Origin: Congeria kusceri
Taxonomy: Eukaryota > Mollusca > Bivalvia > Myida > Dreissenidae
DNA length: 64,000 bases
Assembly: GCA_027627225.1 (NCBI GenBank)
Contig: CM051034.1
Location: 13,297,761-13,361,760 of the forward strand
Reading direction: 5' to 3'
Positions 1-11,370 of this stretch are shown piece after piece. Position 1 is the first letter of the stretch; each line of letters opens with the position of its first letter. The notes below the pieces were generated by a model. That model was not told where the DNA came from. It ran no database searches and saw nothing but the letters and a program-made list of their open reading frames with translations. The position numbers were made by a program, and so were the translations under genes.

Positions 1-104
1 ACCACTGAGAGGAGTTTGCTTTGCTGGCTTTGATTGCTGAGGTGTTGTTTTTTTGGCATCGATTACTATTGTTAACTTTCATTGCACTATTAAATTGTTA
101 TATA

Positions 105-455
105 ACTATTGATTGCCAGTTGTAATAATTATTGATTGTCAGTTGTAATAACGATTGATTGTCAGTTGTAATAACGATTGATTGTCAGTTGTTATAACGA
201 TTGATTGTCAGTTGTAATAACTATTGATCGTCTGTTGAAATAATTATTGATTGTCAGTTGTAATAACGATTGATTGTCAGTTGTAATAACTATTCAGTGT
301 CAGTTGTAATAACTATTGATTGTCAGTTGAAATAACTATTTAATGTCAGTTTTAATCATTGTTAATTGTCAGTTGTAATAATTATAGATTGTCAGTTGTA
401 ATAACAATTGATTATCAGATATACATGAATGTAATAACGATTGATTGTTAGTTTA
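105..455 (+). repeat. 23-bp minisatellite
   Basis: The unit ATTGATTGTCAGTTGTAATA plus ACG recurs about 14 times with single-base changes (TAACGA, TAACTA, TAATTA) and a few length variants. No open frame crosses it usefully. Confidence 0.85.
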
Positions 456-2079
456 CCCCCCTTTTTTTTTACAGAAAAACAAACAAAAACAAATCTGATG
501 CAATGCGCACATTCCACGTTTACTCAAAAACAAGCACGATGGCTCATTGTTTGTTTTTTTTCCATAGTATTTAGCATACACGTATGCATACAATATTGAA
601 AAGTTAGGATTTTTATGAAACAGTTATTTTTCTATAATCAAAAAAGTGTTTGTTTCGAATAACTCTGAAATCAATTTGGACAAATAACATATTTCACCAT
701 ATAACGTATTGTATTTTAACTACCAATAAAATGCACTTATTTTTATCTAACATGCTTGTATAATGAGCAATAAGCACTACTATTTTGCTGAAATAAAAAC
801 AACACGCTATTTTTTTTTCTCAAAATGCTTTAAATATTAGGTAATTTACGTGCAATTTTTACAAAATAGTACTTGGGAACCCACAGTTGGTTATTTTTCA
901 TTGTATTGGGCATTAAACGCTCTGTATAACAGGAGAAAATGATTTTTTTTTTTAAATGAAAGGACAAAAATGTGGAAATCGTCTTATGTTGTCATATGTT
1001 TTCTTATATTGAAAATGTATCCTTTTTCAGAGCATACCTTAACAAGCACGTGCATGCATTATATAAATTCGTCTTGCTTTTGTGTAAACCGTATTGTATG
1101 GGTTAGGACACTAGTAAAAAATACATACGGATGAATACCTGTCTGTGTTTATTTCTATGGGTTTCGTTTGTCTTATTTTTTAATACATTTAGTTTCTATT
1201 TCTCTTTGACACGAGCTATTTATATATCGATTTTGCTTCGCAAGAGCTATTTATATCACTAGACGACTTTTACAAGACATACGAGGATAACAATTACAAC
1301 AGAAGCTAATAACAAAATAAAAGATAAATACACGAATGAAAATTATCCGGTCTATGTTAGTCTCGAGTGCTATTAGGTGCTGGAATGTATTCAGTATTTT
1401 ATGTATTGCTCATGTAAGTATTGTCATTACAAATTTTACAGTAGATTATTCGGACTTATATGATATGTTTAATTTTATATTTCATTCATGATTAAAAGAA
1501 ATTACAAATATTTAAAGTGCTTCTCCCTAATTACAGAAATATCAACAACTATTTGAACAAAAGATAAACGAAGAAATGGCAATTTATAATAGTGTTCATT
1601 TATTTTCAACAGTAAGTATGAAACGTAGCGCGAAGCAACAAGTTTGACTAAGAATGTTAAACCAAGACGCATAAACGTGCATTGAATATGAGATCTGAGC
1701 CCTCGCCTATTATGACTAGGTACAACATGCATTTTGGATTGTGTTTGCGACTACAAAACATATACGTAAAACTAGGACGGATGAGTTGGACACTTAATTC
1801 CAGTTGTACAAGTTACATGCAAGTACTTCTTGTCCTGATGGAGCCGGTAAGAGTCGTCAATGGTGCTTTCGGTACGGGTTTCAAAGGACGAGTTTAAACA
1901 AATATAAACCCAGTGTCGTGTGACAATGAACATGTAAGTTTTAGACATAGGTAAATACTACATAAACACCGCACATATAGTTAAATAGACGATCTGTAAC
2001 AGTTGTAATACGCTAACGTCAGGTATACGCTGCGGTAACAGACAATTGTTTACGTTTCTCCTAAGATTGTAGTAAGATT
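456..2079. other. AT-rich sequence without a recognised gene
   Basis: Poly-A/T runs and short frames only; frames near 1502-1897 have no recognisable motif or splice context. Confidence 0.5.
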
Positions 2080-2960
2080 AAAGAAGATTCATCACGATGA
2101 ACCTCAGAGCAGCCAATAATGTTCACGATTCACTACGCTTCAAGTCGATTTGGACATCACGATGCCTCGTGCATAATAGTGACACCAACGTAGACAAACG
2201 TAGAGAGTGCGTAGTAATATTGCGATAAACCGTACAGGCAACGTGACCCAATCGTCGCGTTGTCGTGGTGCATCGTGTATATTCGTGAGTAGCCATGATA
2301 GTTGTCGCTAAAAAACCTCCTGAAATCGTACTGAACCGTACGGCAAGCGTAGAAATCGGTACCATGTACGTAGCAAAACGTACCATAACGTACTACAGTC
2401 TTGTAATTTATGTCATAAAATCAGTCACGATTAATCACGATTAAACACGAAAGTCCACGGATGACTCTACAATGGCTGTAAGAATAAGCCAGATTGAGAT
2501 AGTATGGCACTAGGATTGTCCTACGTTTTGGACAAATCGTGGCGGCGCTACGACAAGCCACGAATTGTCGAAGCACTTCCCGATCGATGAGGATTCCCAA
2601 AGATTCTTCAAGATTCACACAGATGCCAGTATGTATGTGTTCACGCTTTACTACGCTTCACAAAGATTATGTAAATCGTGGGCAATCGTAGCCAAAATCG
2701 TGACAGTGTGACCGGGGCTTATTATTATTCGCTACGTTTAAACTACGATATGCCACGCATCACCCCTGCGCTACGTAAAACGTTCTTATACGCACCATTA
2801 CGTAATGACACGTCGCGGTACGTTGTCAAATGTAACGGTAGCGTAGCGATAGCGCATCTTCACTTAAGTACGCAGTGAATCGAGACTCAGTGTTGTAGAA
2901 ATTGATGACAACTTGGCAGAACGTGATTGTCAAATGCGTACTAAAACGACGCTTGATAAC
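2080..2960. other. CpG-dense, ACGT-word-rich tract
   Basis: For about 880 bp the DNA is rich in CGTAG, ACGTA, TACGT and ACGATT words, unlike the CpG-poor flanks, while GC content stays moderate. Related phrases recur (TTCACGATTCACTACGCTTC at 2120; TTCACGCTTTACTACGCTTC at 2640). Short frames exist on both strands, none recognisable. It may be a decayed mobile element. Confidence 0.5.
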
Positions 2961-3439
2961 GTGACACTATGACTTGGGCAAGGAGCCAGTACGACGGTGT
3001 TCTTTTTTTTCCAATAAACTTTACTTACACCAAAATGACTTTTGTGCTGCAGCTCTAAAGTGCAGTTTTCAAAAAAAAGAAAAAGATAATTGTTGATACA
3101 TGTACTTGTACAGAGACTGCTTTCATTTTCATGTAGTATGGGAACCCAACACAAATTGAACTCATTTCCAAAAAATCACGTTTAACCGAAAGATATGCAT
3201 GATATTTTGTTTGGAAAAATATTGTGTTGAGTCCATTCGATGATTAAATACCCGGTAATTAAGGATATAATCTTATATAGGTAAGTTGGTGGAGCGAATT
3301 AGTCTTAGAAATGAAATCAATTTAGCTGCAAATGAACTATATCTTATGTAAATTAAGTATTCAGAGTAACTTAGGACATTTGTTTTGTGTTTTTTTTCCA
3401 GTCGTGGTATAGAGTATCTCAATTTAATTACAGGTTAAA

Positions 3440-3895
3440 GTCTATGAATAGTTTCCAGAGGAGGTCAATGTGGCAGAGGTTGTAGCAATGGTGGCGGTGG
3501 CGGCGGCGGCGGCGGTGGAGGATGGATAGGTGGAGGACACGGTGGTTAGGGGGCCCCCCTTGGCAAGATGGGGGCAGAGGAGGCAGCGGTGGAGGTGGTG
3601 GCGGAGGTGGTTTTGGCGTAAGAAGAGGGATAGGTTGAGGCCATGGCGGTAAAGGTGGCGTCCCATGGCAGAATTTGGGGAGAGGAGGTAGTGGCGGAGA
3701 TGAGAGATATTCTTTTGGCAGTGTTGGATGTGGCGGCGTTGGCGGCATGAGAGGAGGCAGCGGTGGATGTGGTGGATGGGGAAGTGGTGGAGGTGGCCGC
3801 GATGGCGGTGAAGGTGGTGGGAAAGGTGGCACATGGGGAAACAGAAGCTTCTTCGGACAAAACGGGCAAAGAGGGCAGGATGGTCGACCGTGATC
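3440..3895 (+). repeat. GGT/GGC-rich tract, Gly-rich on plus and Pro-rich on minus
   Basis: An irregular GGN-rich tract. On the plus strand it reads GGRGGSGGGGGG and WGNRSFFGQNGQRGQDGRP before TGA at 3891, preceded by a ttttttttccag acceptor at 3390-3401 and followed by AATAAA at 3934. That looks like a last exon of a glycine-rich protein, but stops at 3548 and near 3635 interrupt the frame. On the minus strand 3832-3428 is open as a proline-rich frame with no flanking signals. Either a decayed glycine-rich gene exon or a repeat; I cannot decide. Confidence 0.4.
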
Positions 3896-4309
3896 TGACA
3901 GGTATTATTTGTGATTGAACTGTATGCCCATTCAATAAAACTGTTACTATTTATATTTTACTTTGACCCACTAATGGTGTACTTGCGTGAAACAAACATT
4001 TTTTGGATTGATATTTCTGGTGGCGTACACTAAAAAAACTTGTGTATTGTTTGTTTTGACGATTTTGTAAAACAAATACATTCCACATAATAATAATTAT
4101 ACATATTGCCGAATCTTACATTATATTAATGAGGTCTATAAAATATATAATTTGTGTAATAAAAATGTGTTTCTTGTTCAATACCCGAACAATCTGTCTA
4201 TTTACAGGCATATGTGTAATAAACATGTTGTAATTTAATGCAATGCTTTTGGTAGAAAAAGTTGCCTGTATTAAACCGCAGTGCTCTTTTGCAAATACAA
4301 TACATGTTG

Positions 4310-4490
4310 CGTGGTTTTTGCCTAAATTTGCGTGTCTCCGCGATTAACTGCTGTATGGAATTCCACACTGGTCACCGTGGAATCGCGCGATTTGCGTGGA
4401 TTACGGGGACATCGCCGTGGACAATCGCGATGATACCATTTTGATTTTATAACGATAATCACCGTGGATCGCCGCGATTATCGGGGATCA
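4310..4490. other. CGCG-rich degenerate repeat
   Basis: Words such as ATCGCGCGATTTGCG, CACCGTGGA and CGCCGTGGA recur several times in 180 bp. The tract resembles 2080-2960 in its CpG density. No gene seen. Confidence 0.4.
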
Positions 4491-4672
4491 GTTAAAAAAT
4501 ACATGTACATTTACAATACAAGAATATGGTCGAATAAATCAATATACCGTATATATGTAACATAAGCTTGTGTATAGATAAACAGTGCGCATTGAGTCGT
4601 GACCATGTACAAGATTAATGGTATGTCTCCAAAATAGGTAAATCATATAAACCTGGAGATAACTGAAAGGAA

Positions 4673-5054
4673 ACAAGAGCTGTCAGAGGACAGCGCGCTC
4701 GACTATTCGAAGTATTTCAGTTGGTACATAATTTGGATAGTGGAAGGGGCATACATTTGTTAAAATACAAAACTTTTAAGTGAAGCCATGTATAGTTTAT
4801 ACATTTTTCGAACAAAATCTTTTACCACAAAATCTGTGTAAAAAGTGTGCATAACTCTGTCAAAATACAAAAAAGACCTGATACTGGAGTTGATGACAAA
4901 GGTATATTCCAAGTTTCAAGTGAATAACTTATGTAGTTTTGAAGTTACCAGACTTCTGAATAAAAACTTTAACCAATTCAGACGCGGACGCGGACGCCGA
5001 CGCCGACGCCGGGGGTAGTAGGATAGCTCATTGATTCTTCTAATAGTCGAGCAA
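4673..5054. mobile_element. Bivalve-type element with CTGTCAGAGGACAGCGCGCTCG start
   Basis: It opens AGAGCTGTCAGAGGACAGCG with GCTCGACTATTCGAA, and closes with TTCTAATAGTCGAGC, an inverted match to the left end. Near the right end a GC-rich GACGC(G/C) hexamer run (4981-5012) stands out in AT-rich DNA. I recognise this type as frequent in bivalve genomes. Confidence 0.6.
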
Positions 5055-5121
5055 ATGATAACTCACTGCACTGGTACCGCGAATGTTTGCGCTGGTATAT
5101 ATTCACTACCATCGATATGAA

Positions 5122-5196
5122 TAAATGGCTCAGGTGGTAAAAGCGCTGTGTGGTATTTTTGAACCAATGGTCGTAAGTTCAAGTCCTGCTGGTGAA
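5122..5196 (+). repeat. tRNA-derived SINE head
   Basis: AAATGGCTCAGGTGGTAAAA resembles an A box and GTAAGTTCAAGTCCTGCT a B box at normal spacing. A run of T follows. There is no foldable anticodon arm. Confidence 0.5.
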
Positions 5197-6013
5197 ACTT
5201 TTTTTTTCAATTTTACAAAAATAGTATATAGTATATGATGTTGTTGGTGAATTTTGATGACTCTTAGACGGACACAGCAAGTGAAGGGTATGCTGATGAC
5301 TCTGAGACGTGAATGGCATGATTGTTTTTGATATGGTCATAAATTATTATTGACATGCTATTGATAGTTCGAAAAAAAAACACGAAAAAATAAATAAATA
5401 AACACGAACAAACAACTAACACAACACGGAATATAAAAGGAACATATATCACCTCAGTAATTGCAATTAAAAATAAAATTTTACAAAAAATCTGTTTTCA
5501 GACCAGATTTGTCCCCGGTTCGCCGTCACCAAAATCTTCAGCGCATACCACCCCGACCACTCTTCTTTTGGTTACAGTTGTCTGGTTATCATTAAGAATA
5601 CTATGTTTGAAATTAATGACAAATTAAACTTACTATAAAAAAAAGCAATTGCATTGATACCCCTATCAAATGGACTGTAATGACCTTTCGTGTCTGAAAG
5701 GTCGCTGTCGGACTATAGTGCTTTATGTACATGCATGTACCATTAGTTATTATTAATTTACCTATGTGATATGTCAGGTACACAAAAGCCTATATGATCA
5801 AATATTTTTGTCCACGTTATGTGTGATTTTTAGGTAAAAACCACGCGATGTGTAGTGTATTCCCTGGCATTCAGTTTACAGTGTTGGATTACAATTCGGC
5901 TATGTTGCTTGTGAAATAAGATAGGCTATCAGGAAACAATTTTGATATTTAAATTGTTTCTTTCTTAATTAGAAAACGGAATTCAAAACGTCTTTAATAG
6001 TTGTTCGCAATTA

Positions 6014-6062
6014 CACTATAAATAATACATGTCGGGACGACCTACATGTATTATTTATAGTG
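6014..6062. repeat. Perfect 19-bp hairpin
   Basis: CACTATAAATAATACATGT (6014-6032) and its exact reverse complement (6044-6062) flank an 11-base loop. It is too short for a standard animal pre-miRNA and is probably a small foldback remnant. Confidence 0.75.
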
Positions 6063-6205
6063 GAGATGTTTTGCTGTTTTGGTGAATATATGACAAAAGA
6101 TCTCGAAACAAAATAATTGTTATTCAAAACGTATCTTAGTATAACCCAATTATGATAGCCGTAATAACTTAACAACACACACGGTTTTAATTCTCACGGG
6201 GCAGT

Positions 6206-6223
6206 GGGGGGGGGGGGGGGGGG
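6206..6223 (+). repeat. Poly-G run of 18
   Basis: An uninterrupted G run in AT-rich DNA. A second such run lies at about 59396-59412. Both can form quadruplexes and are prone to length error in sequencing. Confidence 0.85.
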
Positions 6224-6756
6224 TACACAATAGGGCTAGACTTAGTTCTTCCTGAATACTTTGAGCAAATGTGTACATTAATGTACAGCTCAAAGTTCTT
6301 CTCGGTAAAGGCAAAAATAACGTAAAAAACAAAATCCGGAGTACAACTATATAATCGTGTTTCAACAACCAAATACATCATAACAAAAGCAATATATATT
6401 ACCATCGACTTCAACCATCGACGTCAAATTATACGTTCTTTGTGAAGCATACTATGAGTAACGAGAAAAACATCTGGACAGTTTTAAAAAAATCAAATGA
6501 AATATAGAAATCAGAGTTAATAAATAATACTCGTTTCACTTTACACTCATTCATGTGTTTGTTTATAAAAACCTATAAACGTTTCAACTACGTCGCAATT
6601 GTTATTTGGTATTGTAATTAATATGAAAAACATGGAAAACACAGCTTCCACGTTGGCCTTTATAATAACAAAGTATATACAAGCTCCTGGTCTTAGCTTA
6701 TAAATGGCGTAGTATAGCACAGTGTGGTACATAAAAAAGGTCAAATGGAAATCGTA

Positions 6757-7162
6757 GGAGGGAAATACCAGAACAAAGCACAGGTTCGAGTACATGTATT
6801 ACAACGTAAACACGGGAGGGACATACCAGAACAAAGCACAGGTTCTAGTACATGTATTACAACGTAAACACGGGAGGGACATACCAGAACAAAGCACAGG
6901 TTCTAGTACATGTATTACAACGTTAACACGGGAGGGACATACCAGAACAAAGCACAGGTTCGAGTACATGTATTACAACGTTAACACGGGAGGGACATAC
7001 CAGAACAAAGCACAGGTTCTAGTACATGTATTACAACGTAAACACGGGAGGGAAATACCAGAACAAAGCACAGGTTCTAGTACATGTATTACAACGTAAA
7101 CACGGGAGGGAAATACCAGAACAAAGCACAGGTTCGAGTACATGTATTACAACGTAAACACG
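6757..7162 (+). repeat. 58-bp minisatellite, 7 copies
   Basis: The unit has ACGGGAGGGACATACCAGAA, AAAGCACAGGTTCTAG and TACATGTATTACAACGT. Copies differ by a few bases (GACAT/GAAAT, TTCTAG/TTCGAG, GTAAAC/GTTAAC). 58 is not a multiple of 3, so the 101-codon open frame across it cycles through all frames and is unlikely to code. Confidence 0.9.
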
Positions 7163-8561
7163 TAATAATGCATACGTATTCAATTTAATATATTAACAAC
7201 AATATATGTGCAACTAAATGCATTTACACGGTTTATAATTTGACCCGTCTAACTTTAGTATATGTACAGAGTAAAATTCACGACCACACTGTTACAGTAA
7301 ATTATTAATTGCAGTAATATTCGTAAATATTTTTGAGCAACTGGAATAGGTGCATATCTTTATTTGAAGACCACTTTGGTTTATTAATAACCAATTAAAA
7401 CTGGCAGACATTATGTCATAAGTTAGAACTATTTTAAAATATTAACTTGATTATACTTTAACAAAAATATTATATAATAAAACGAAAAGCTTGTAACGAG
7501 ATAAAAACAGTTTATATTCTTGTTTACTTTGAAGGTCAAATGCAAACGTTACATCTAGACCACGTCGTTGTGTAGGCCGTGTTGACTTTTAAACCAGTGC
7601 TTGGGAATTCTGGTATGTTTGTTATACACAAATAATGAAATAACAATAAACACTCATGTCAATATGACATAAACATGCTATAAATAAAGTTATGTGAATT
7701 TTATTTATAGTGCGAAGCTTGAACTATTAAAAACATGCAAAATTTGTCATTGTACATAGTGATTAATGTTTATTACTGGTCTGCGACAGCTGGTCGAAAG
7801 CATGGCACTTAGTAAAGAAAAACAAGTGTACACATAATTTTCACCGGTTTCGCTAATAGTGTAGAACGATAATATTTGTTTTCATGATGAGTGTAAACTA
7901 TACACCCATAGGCACTTCTAACTCGCTTAATCAGCTATAACTGTTGAATTTTAAGCCCGAATTTCTCCAAACTTTTCAGGAACGCAAAATAATATATAAG
8001 ACCCTTTATCTGAAATTTTGTTTCATACAAAACTGAACAAAAATAAAACATAATATCAAAACAAAACTGCTAAAACGAAATAAAGTCAATTTCACTTTAT
8101 ATTAAATAGTTTAACAGCTAAACACGTGATATCCCAGTGCGATGATTGGATAACATTGCAGATTAATGTGAATACGGTTGACATTTGTGGAAGCGTCTAT
8201 TGTGCATGATGGGGCTGTGCAAAATTTGAAACCGATGCGATTCGTCATTTTTGAGAAAACCGTAATAAAAAAGGTCTAGTTGGAAGTGCCTATAGGTATA
8301 TATAACTGATGTAAACGTGCATTATAGGATTTTAGTAGTCACCTGATAAAGGTCGTGACATTGACCTTGCTACTTCACGCATATGCTGACGTAGCACGGC
8401 GTTCTTTTCTGATCACTGCAATTTTTTTTTTTTTTATTGTCAAATGAATTATAGTTAATTCAAGTCTCGGTGACTTAAATTTAAAAAAATTGTAAAATAT
8501 TTATACCCAATGCTTAGTGCAGAAGTTATATGGCTTGAAAAAATTCTTTACCTATTTGGTT
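7163..8561. other. AT-rich sequence without a recognised gene
   Basis: No coding, RNA or clear repeat signal. TAGGCACTTCTAACT (7909) and AGTTGGAAGTGCCTATAGG (8278) form a diverged inverted pair that may bound a 390-bp element. Confidence 0.45.
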
Positions 8562-9850
8562 TTATATGTCTGTAACATCACCATTATATAGTCTCCAAAA
8601 CGGCCAAATTGCATCATTAAGTTCATTGAGAAAGTTACTAGAGCGACACACTTCATCTATAGTTTGCATATTCGAGATATCGTATTGTTTGAATTGATCA
8701 GGCGTTATGTCATAATTAATCTCGCTACCTATGCGAAAATTGTTTAAAAACTGTTGCATCAATAAAGTATCCATCCTCTCAATTCTTCCACTCATTTCCA
8801 TCAGATCATTTAATTCCATCTTTCGCGCCCATCCCAATTTGCTGCAATTTCGGAGAGTTCCAGGCACATCTGCAATTCTCTTCTATTTCTTGTTTCAATG
8901 AAGGAGTAAGCTTTCCATACAACAGGTTTCTTTTTGGGATAATGAAATAAGGTAGGTCTTCTCGTTTAATTGCTTTATACAGAAACACCAGACACAACTG
9001 TATTACATGCAGTATATTTTTAGCTGTAAATATATCCGGCGGGTTTCTTTTACGATCCAATATACCACATTTTTCATCATGTACGACGACATCTCATCAC
9101 AAATGGGAACCAGGTATGTTTTGATCATTTTCAGCAAAACAGAAACTTTGTATTGAGTTTCATTAAAACTAAATGTCAGTTTGAGCTCCCCTTCGACAAA
9201 GCAGACGCGCCATTCAAGATCTGGCTGTTTACATGCCTTGCTACGGGTACCATGACAGCTTTGCAGTTCAATACCTCACTGATGCGCTCCTGGGATGGCC
9301 AGTTGTAATAAACAATTATTTGAATGTACAAACTGAGTCATTCTATTCCCCATTACCACGTTCAATGCAGGACCTTGTTTACTAACTATACAATCTTCAA
9401 AATCCAGATATTTTGACGCTGCTTCTGTATTCTGATGATAGAAACGCGAGTTTGACAGGTAAGTGCTTGTTTCTGTTGAAACTAGAGATTGCTCAATGTT
9501 CTCGAGTCCAACATATCTCCTTTCGTTCAATTTAAGATAACAGTAACCAAGGTGAGAAGCCGTTTGAATAATGAACCGATATGTGCACCCAAAACATCTG
9601 TTGTGAGGACCAGTATCACAGCTTACGCCCTCTACGATATACATTAGATCTAAGTCGCTCTGCAACATGCGGCATAGACCTTCGCGTTTACTGCCAATTA
9701 TCATGGCAACTTTGTGTTCGAACAAGTAGGATACATTGTTATCACTGAACAATTTACTGCGTTGCTCAACTATTTTAGGTTTGTATCCGATATAATAAGG
9801 ATTAACACGCTCAGCAAAATATGGAAGCGTATCTGTACCCCCCCCCCTCA
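8562..9850 (-). pseudogene. Mab-21 / cGAS-like nucleotidyltransferase remnant
   Basis: Mab-21 domain proteins are a large group in bivalves that includes cGAS-like receptors, which make cyclic dinucleotide signals. Reading 9850 downward: IIGSKREGL then a DLDLMYI acidic pair (the G-S...D-x-D nucleotidyltransferase core), GYCYLKLNERR, KQGPALNV, then PDLEWRVCF and a C-terminal helical part with LYKAIKREDLPYFIIPKRNLL, a hallmark of the family. It is broken: frame changes near 9300, 9240, 9060 and 8860, an in-frame TGA near 9273, and the stretch between the GPAL and WPSQER segments is shorter than usual, as if deleted. The N-terminal region is missing where the inverted repeat of the neighbouring transposon begins (9821). 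No introns are needed. The family call is firm; catalytic ancestry as a cGAS-like receptor is inference. Confidence 0.8.
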
Positions 9851-10110
9851 TGATGTGATTATGTAGGTAATACGAGATACGTTAAGTCACTTTACGTTAT
9901 TATGTAGTTCAATACAACATACACTATGTCGACATGTCGACTTATAACGCAGTTACTCGTTATAAATTCTGCTGACTTGGCTAAATAATGTCGTCATGTC
10001 GTAACAAAAAGATCGACTTGTTGTGTTATTTTCTCGAAAACTCGTATGTCGACTTAATTTTTCACGATATACGATATAATCGCAGCATGTCGATATAAAC
10101 TTTCGCGAAA
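9821..10110 (+). repeat. Left terminal inverted repeat of the 7.5-kb transposon
   Basis: It contains ATGGAAGCGT, a C-run, TCATGATGTGATTATGTAGG and many GTCGAC words. It matches the reverse complement of about 16857-17180. The outer 30 bp run into the open frame of the Mab-21 remnant. Confidence 0.7.
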
Positions 10111-10132
10111 TCGGTAAATCTGTAGAAAATCA

Positions 10133-10300
10133 TGACACCACGAGAAAACACTTATTAAAGCAAAAAACATTCAATTATTGAAAAAAATCAATAAATTCAA
10201 AAATATATTTGAGAAGCTCAATAAAATGTTCTACGGTCGGGGCATTTTTTTAGGGTAGGTCGGGCAACCTGAAACAAAAATATTTTTTGTACGCCTATAG
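10133..10300. mobile_element. Right half of the same MITE family
   Basis: It matches 32702-32860 over about 165 bp, including AATAAAATGTTCTA, GGTCGGGGCA and TTAGGGTAGGTCGGG. The left half is absent; it abuts the left inverted repeat of the 7.5-kb transposon. Confidence 0.6.
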
Positions 10301-11370
10301 ACTATAGAAGGCCAAAAAAATAAATATTAGTGGTATCAGTTTTTCTTATCTACTCAGCCACCCTGTATATTCGGTCATCCATCTGAATGATGGAAAGTAA
10401 TTACTATTTCTTCTTATACTTGCGTAAAATATTTATTAATTGTTTTTTTAAATTGAGAATGTAGGAGTTTGTCTTGCAAAATTAAGATACTTAAATAAAT
10501 TCTTTGAAATCGCTACACTTTTTGTAAATAAGCTGGGATTTTTGTAAATTTAATTTTGAAACATTGTTTATTGGTCTAATACAGGATGCTTTTAATGAAT
10601 TAGATCAAATTTATTAAAAATATAAGTGTCTTCCTATCGAAATAAAGACTAAACCAAATGATACGAAACATCTGAAAAATGCATGGTTGCTAGGGTGCCT
10701 ACCTAGTATTGGTCAGTATAACTAAGTGAATGGCTGATCTCTCATTTTTTCTGGCTTTTATATTGTAGGAGAGGCCTACACTTTAAGAATAAAAAGTCTT
10801 AATGGTGGTGAAATTTAATTTTTGTTGTTGGATTTTAAATGAAACGTCTCGTGAAAGTGTGTCAAATTTGCGAACTGTTTCGTTTGTACTTTTCTTATTA
10901 TAGTTATTTTGGTATGTGCTGTTGCAGTATACATTTGTATTTCCATTTTCTTTAGTTTACTGTCCATTCTTTGAAGTCAAAAACATTTGAGGCATAAATT
11001 AAAAATACATGGTACACAATGAATCAACTTAATAGTATAGTCATTGAAATGCAAATAAATATGGAATAAACGCTAACGCTTGTCTGATGTTTTAACGGGG
11101 TTTCTTGTCATATCCAAAATATACTGGTGCCTTAAATCTACTTAAAAAGTATACACATGCATTTAAAACTGCTTAAACCATAAAAAATATGGACGTAGTT
11201 CATGCGTAGTTCAATAAAAACGTTCATATATGTGAAAAATTACTTCATAAAAAAAATTAACCCACATGAGGCTTGGGAAACATGTGTTTTAGTTAATATT
11301 TTGTATTTCTTGCCCCTAAATCTACAATTTTCACCTTAGATGACAAACTTTCCCTTCAATAACTTTTTAG

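Noticed and set aside
6014..6062. microRNA precursor
   Set aside because: The perfect 19-bp stem with an 11-base loop is too short and too perfect for a standard animal pre-miRNA.
6794..7099. 101-codon frame over the 58-bp repeat
   Set aside because: The period is not a multiple of three, so the protein is three different frame readings of the same DNA.
6757..7162. CRISPR-like array
   Set aside because: Units are contiguous direct repeats without unique spacers, in an animal genome; a plain minisatellite.
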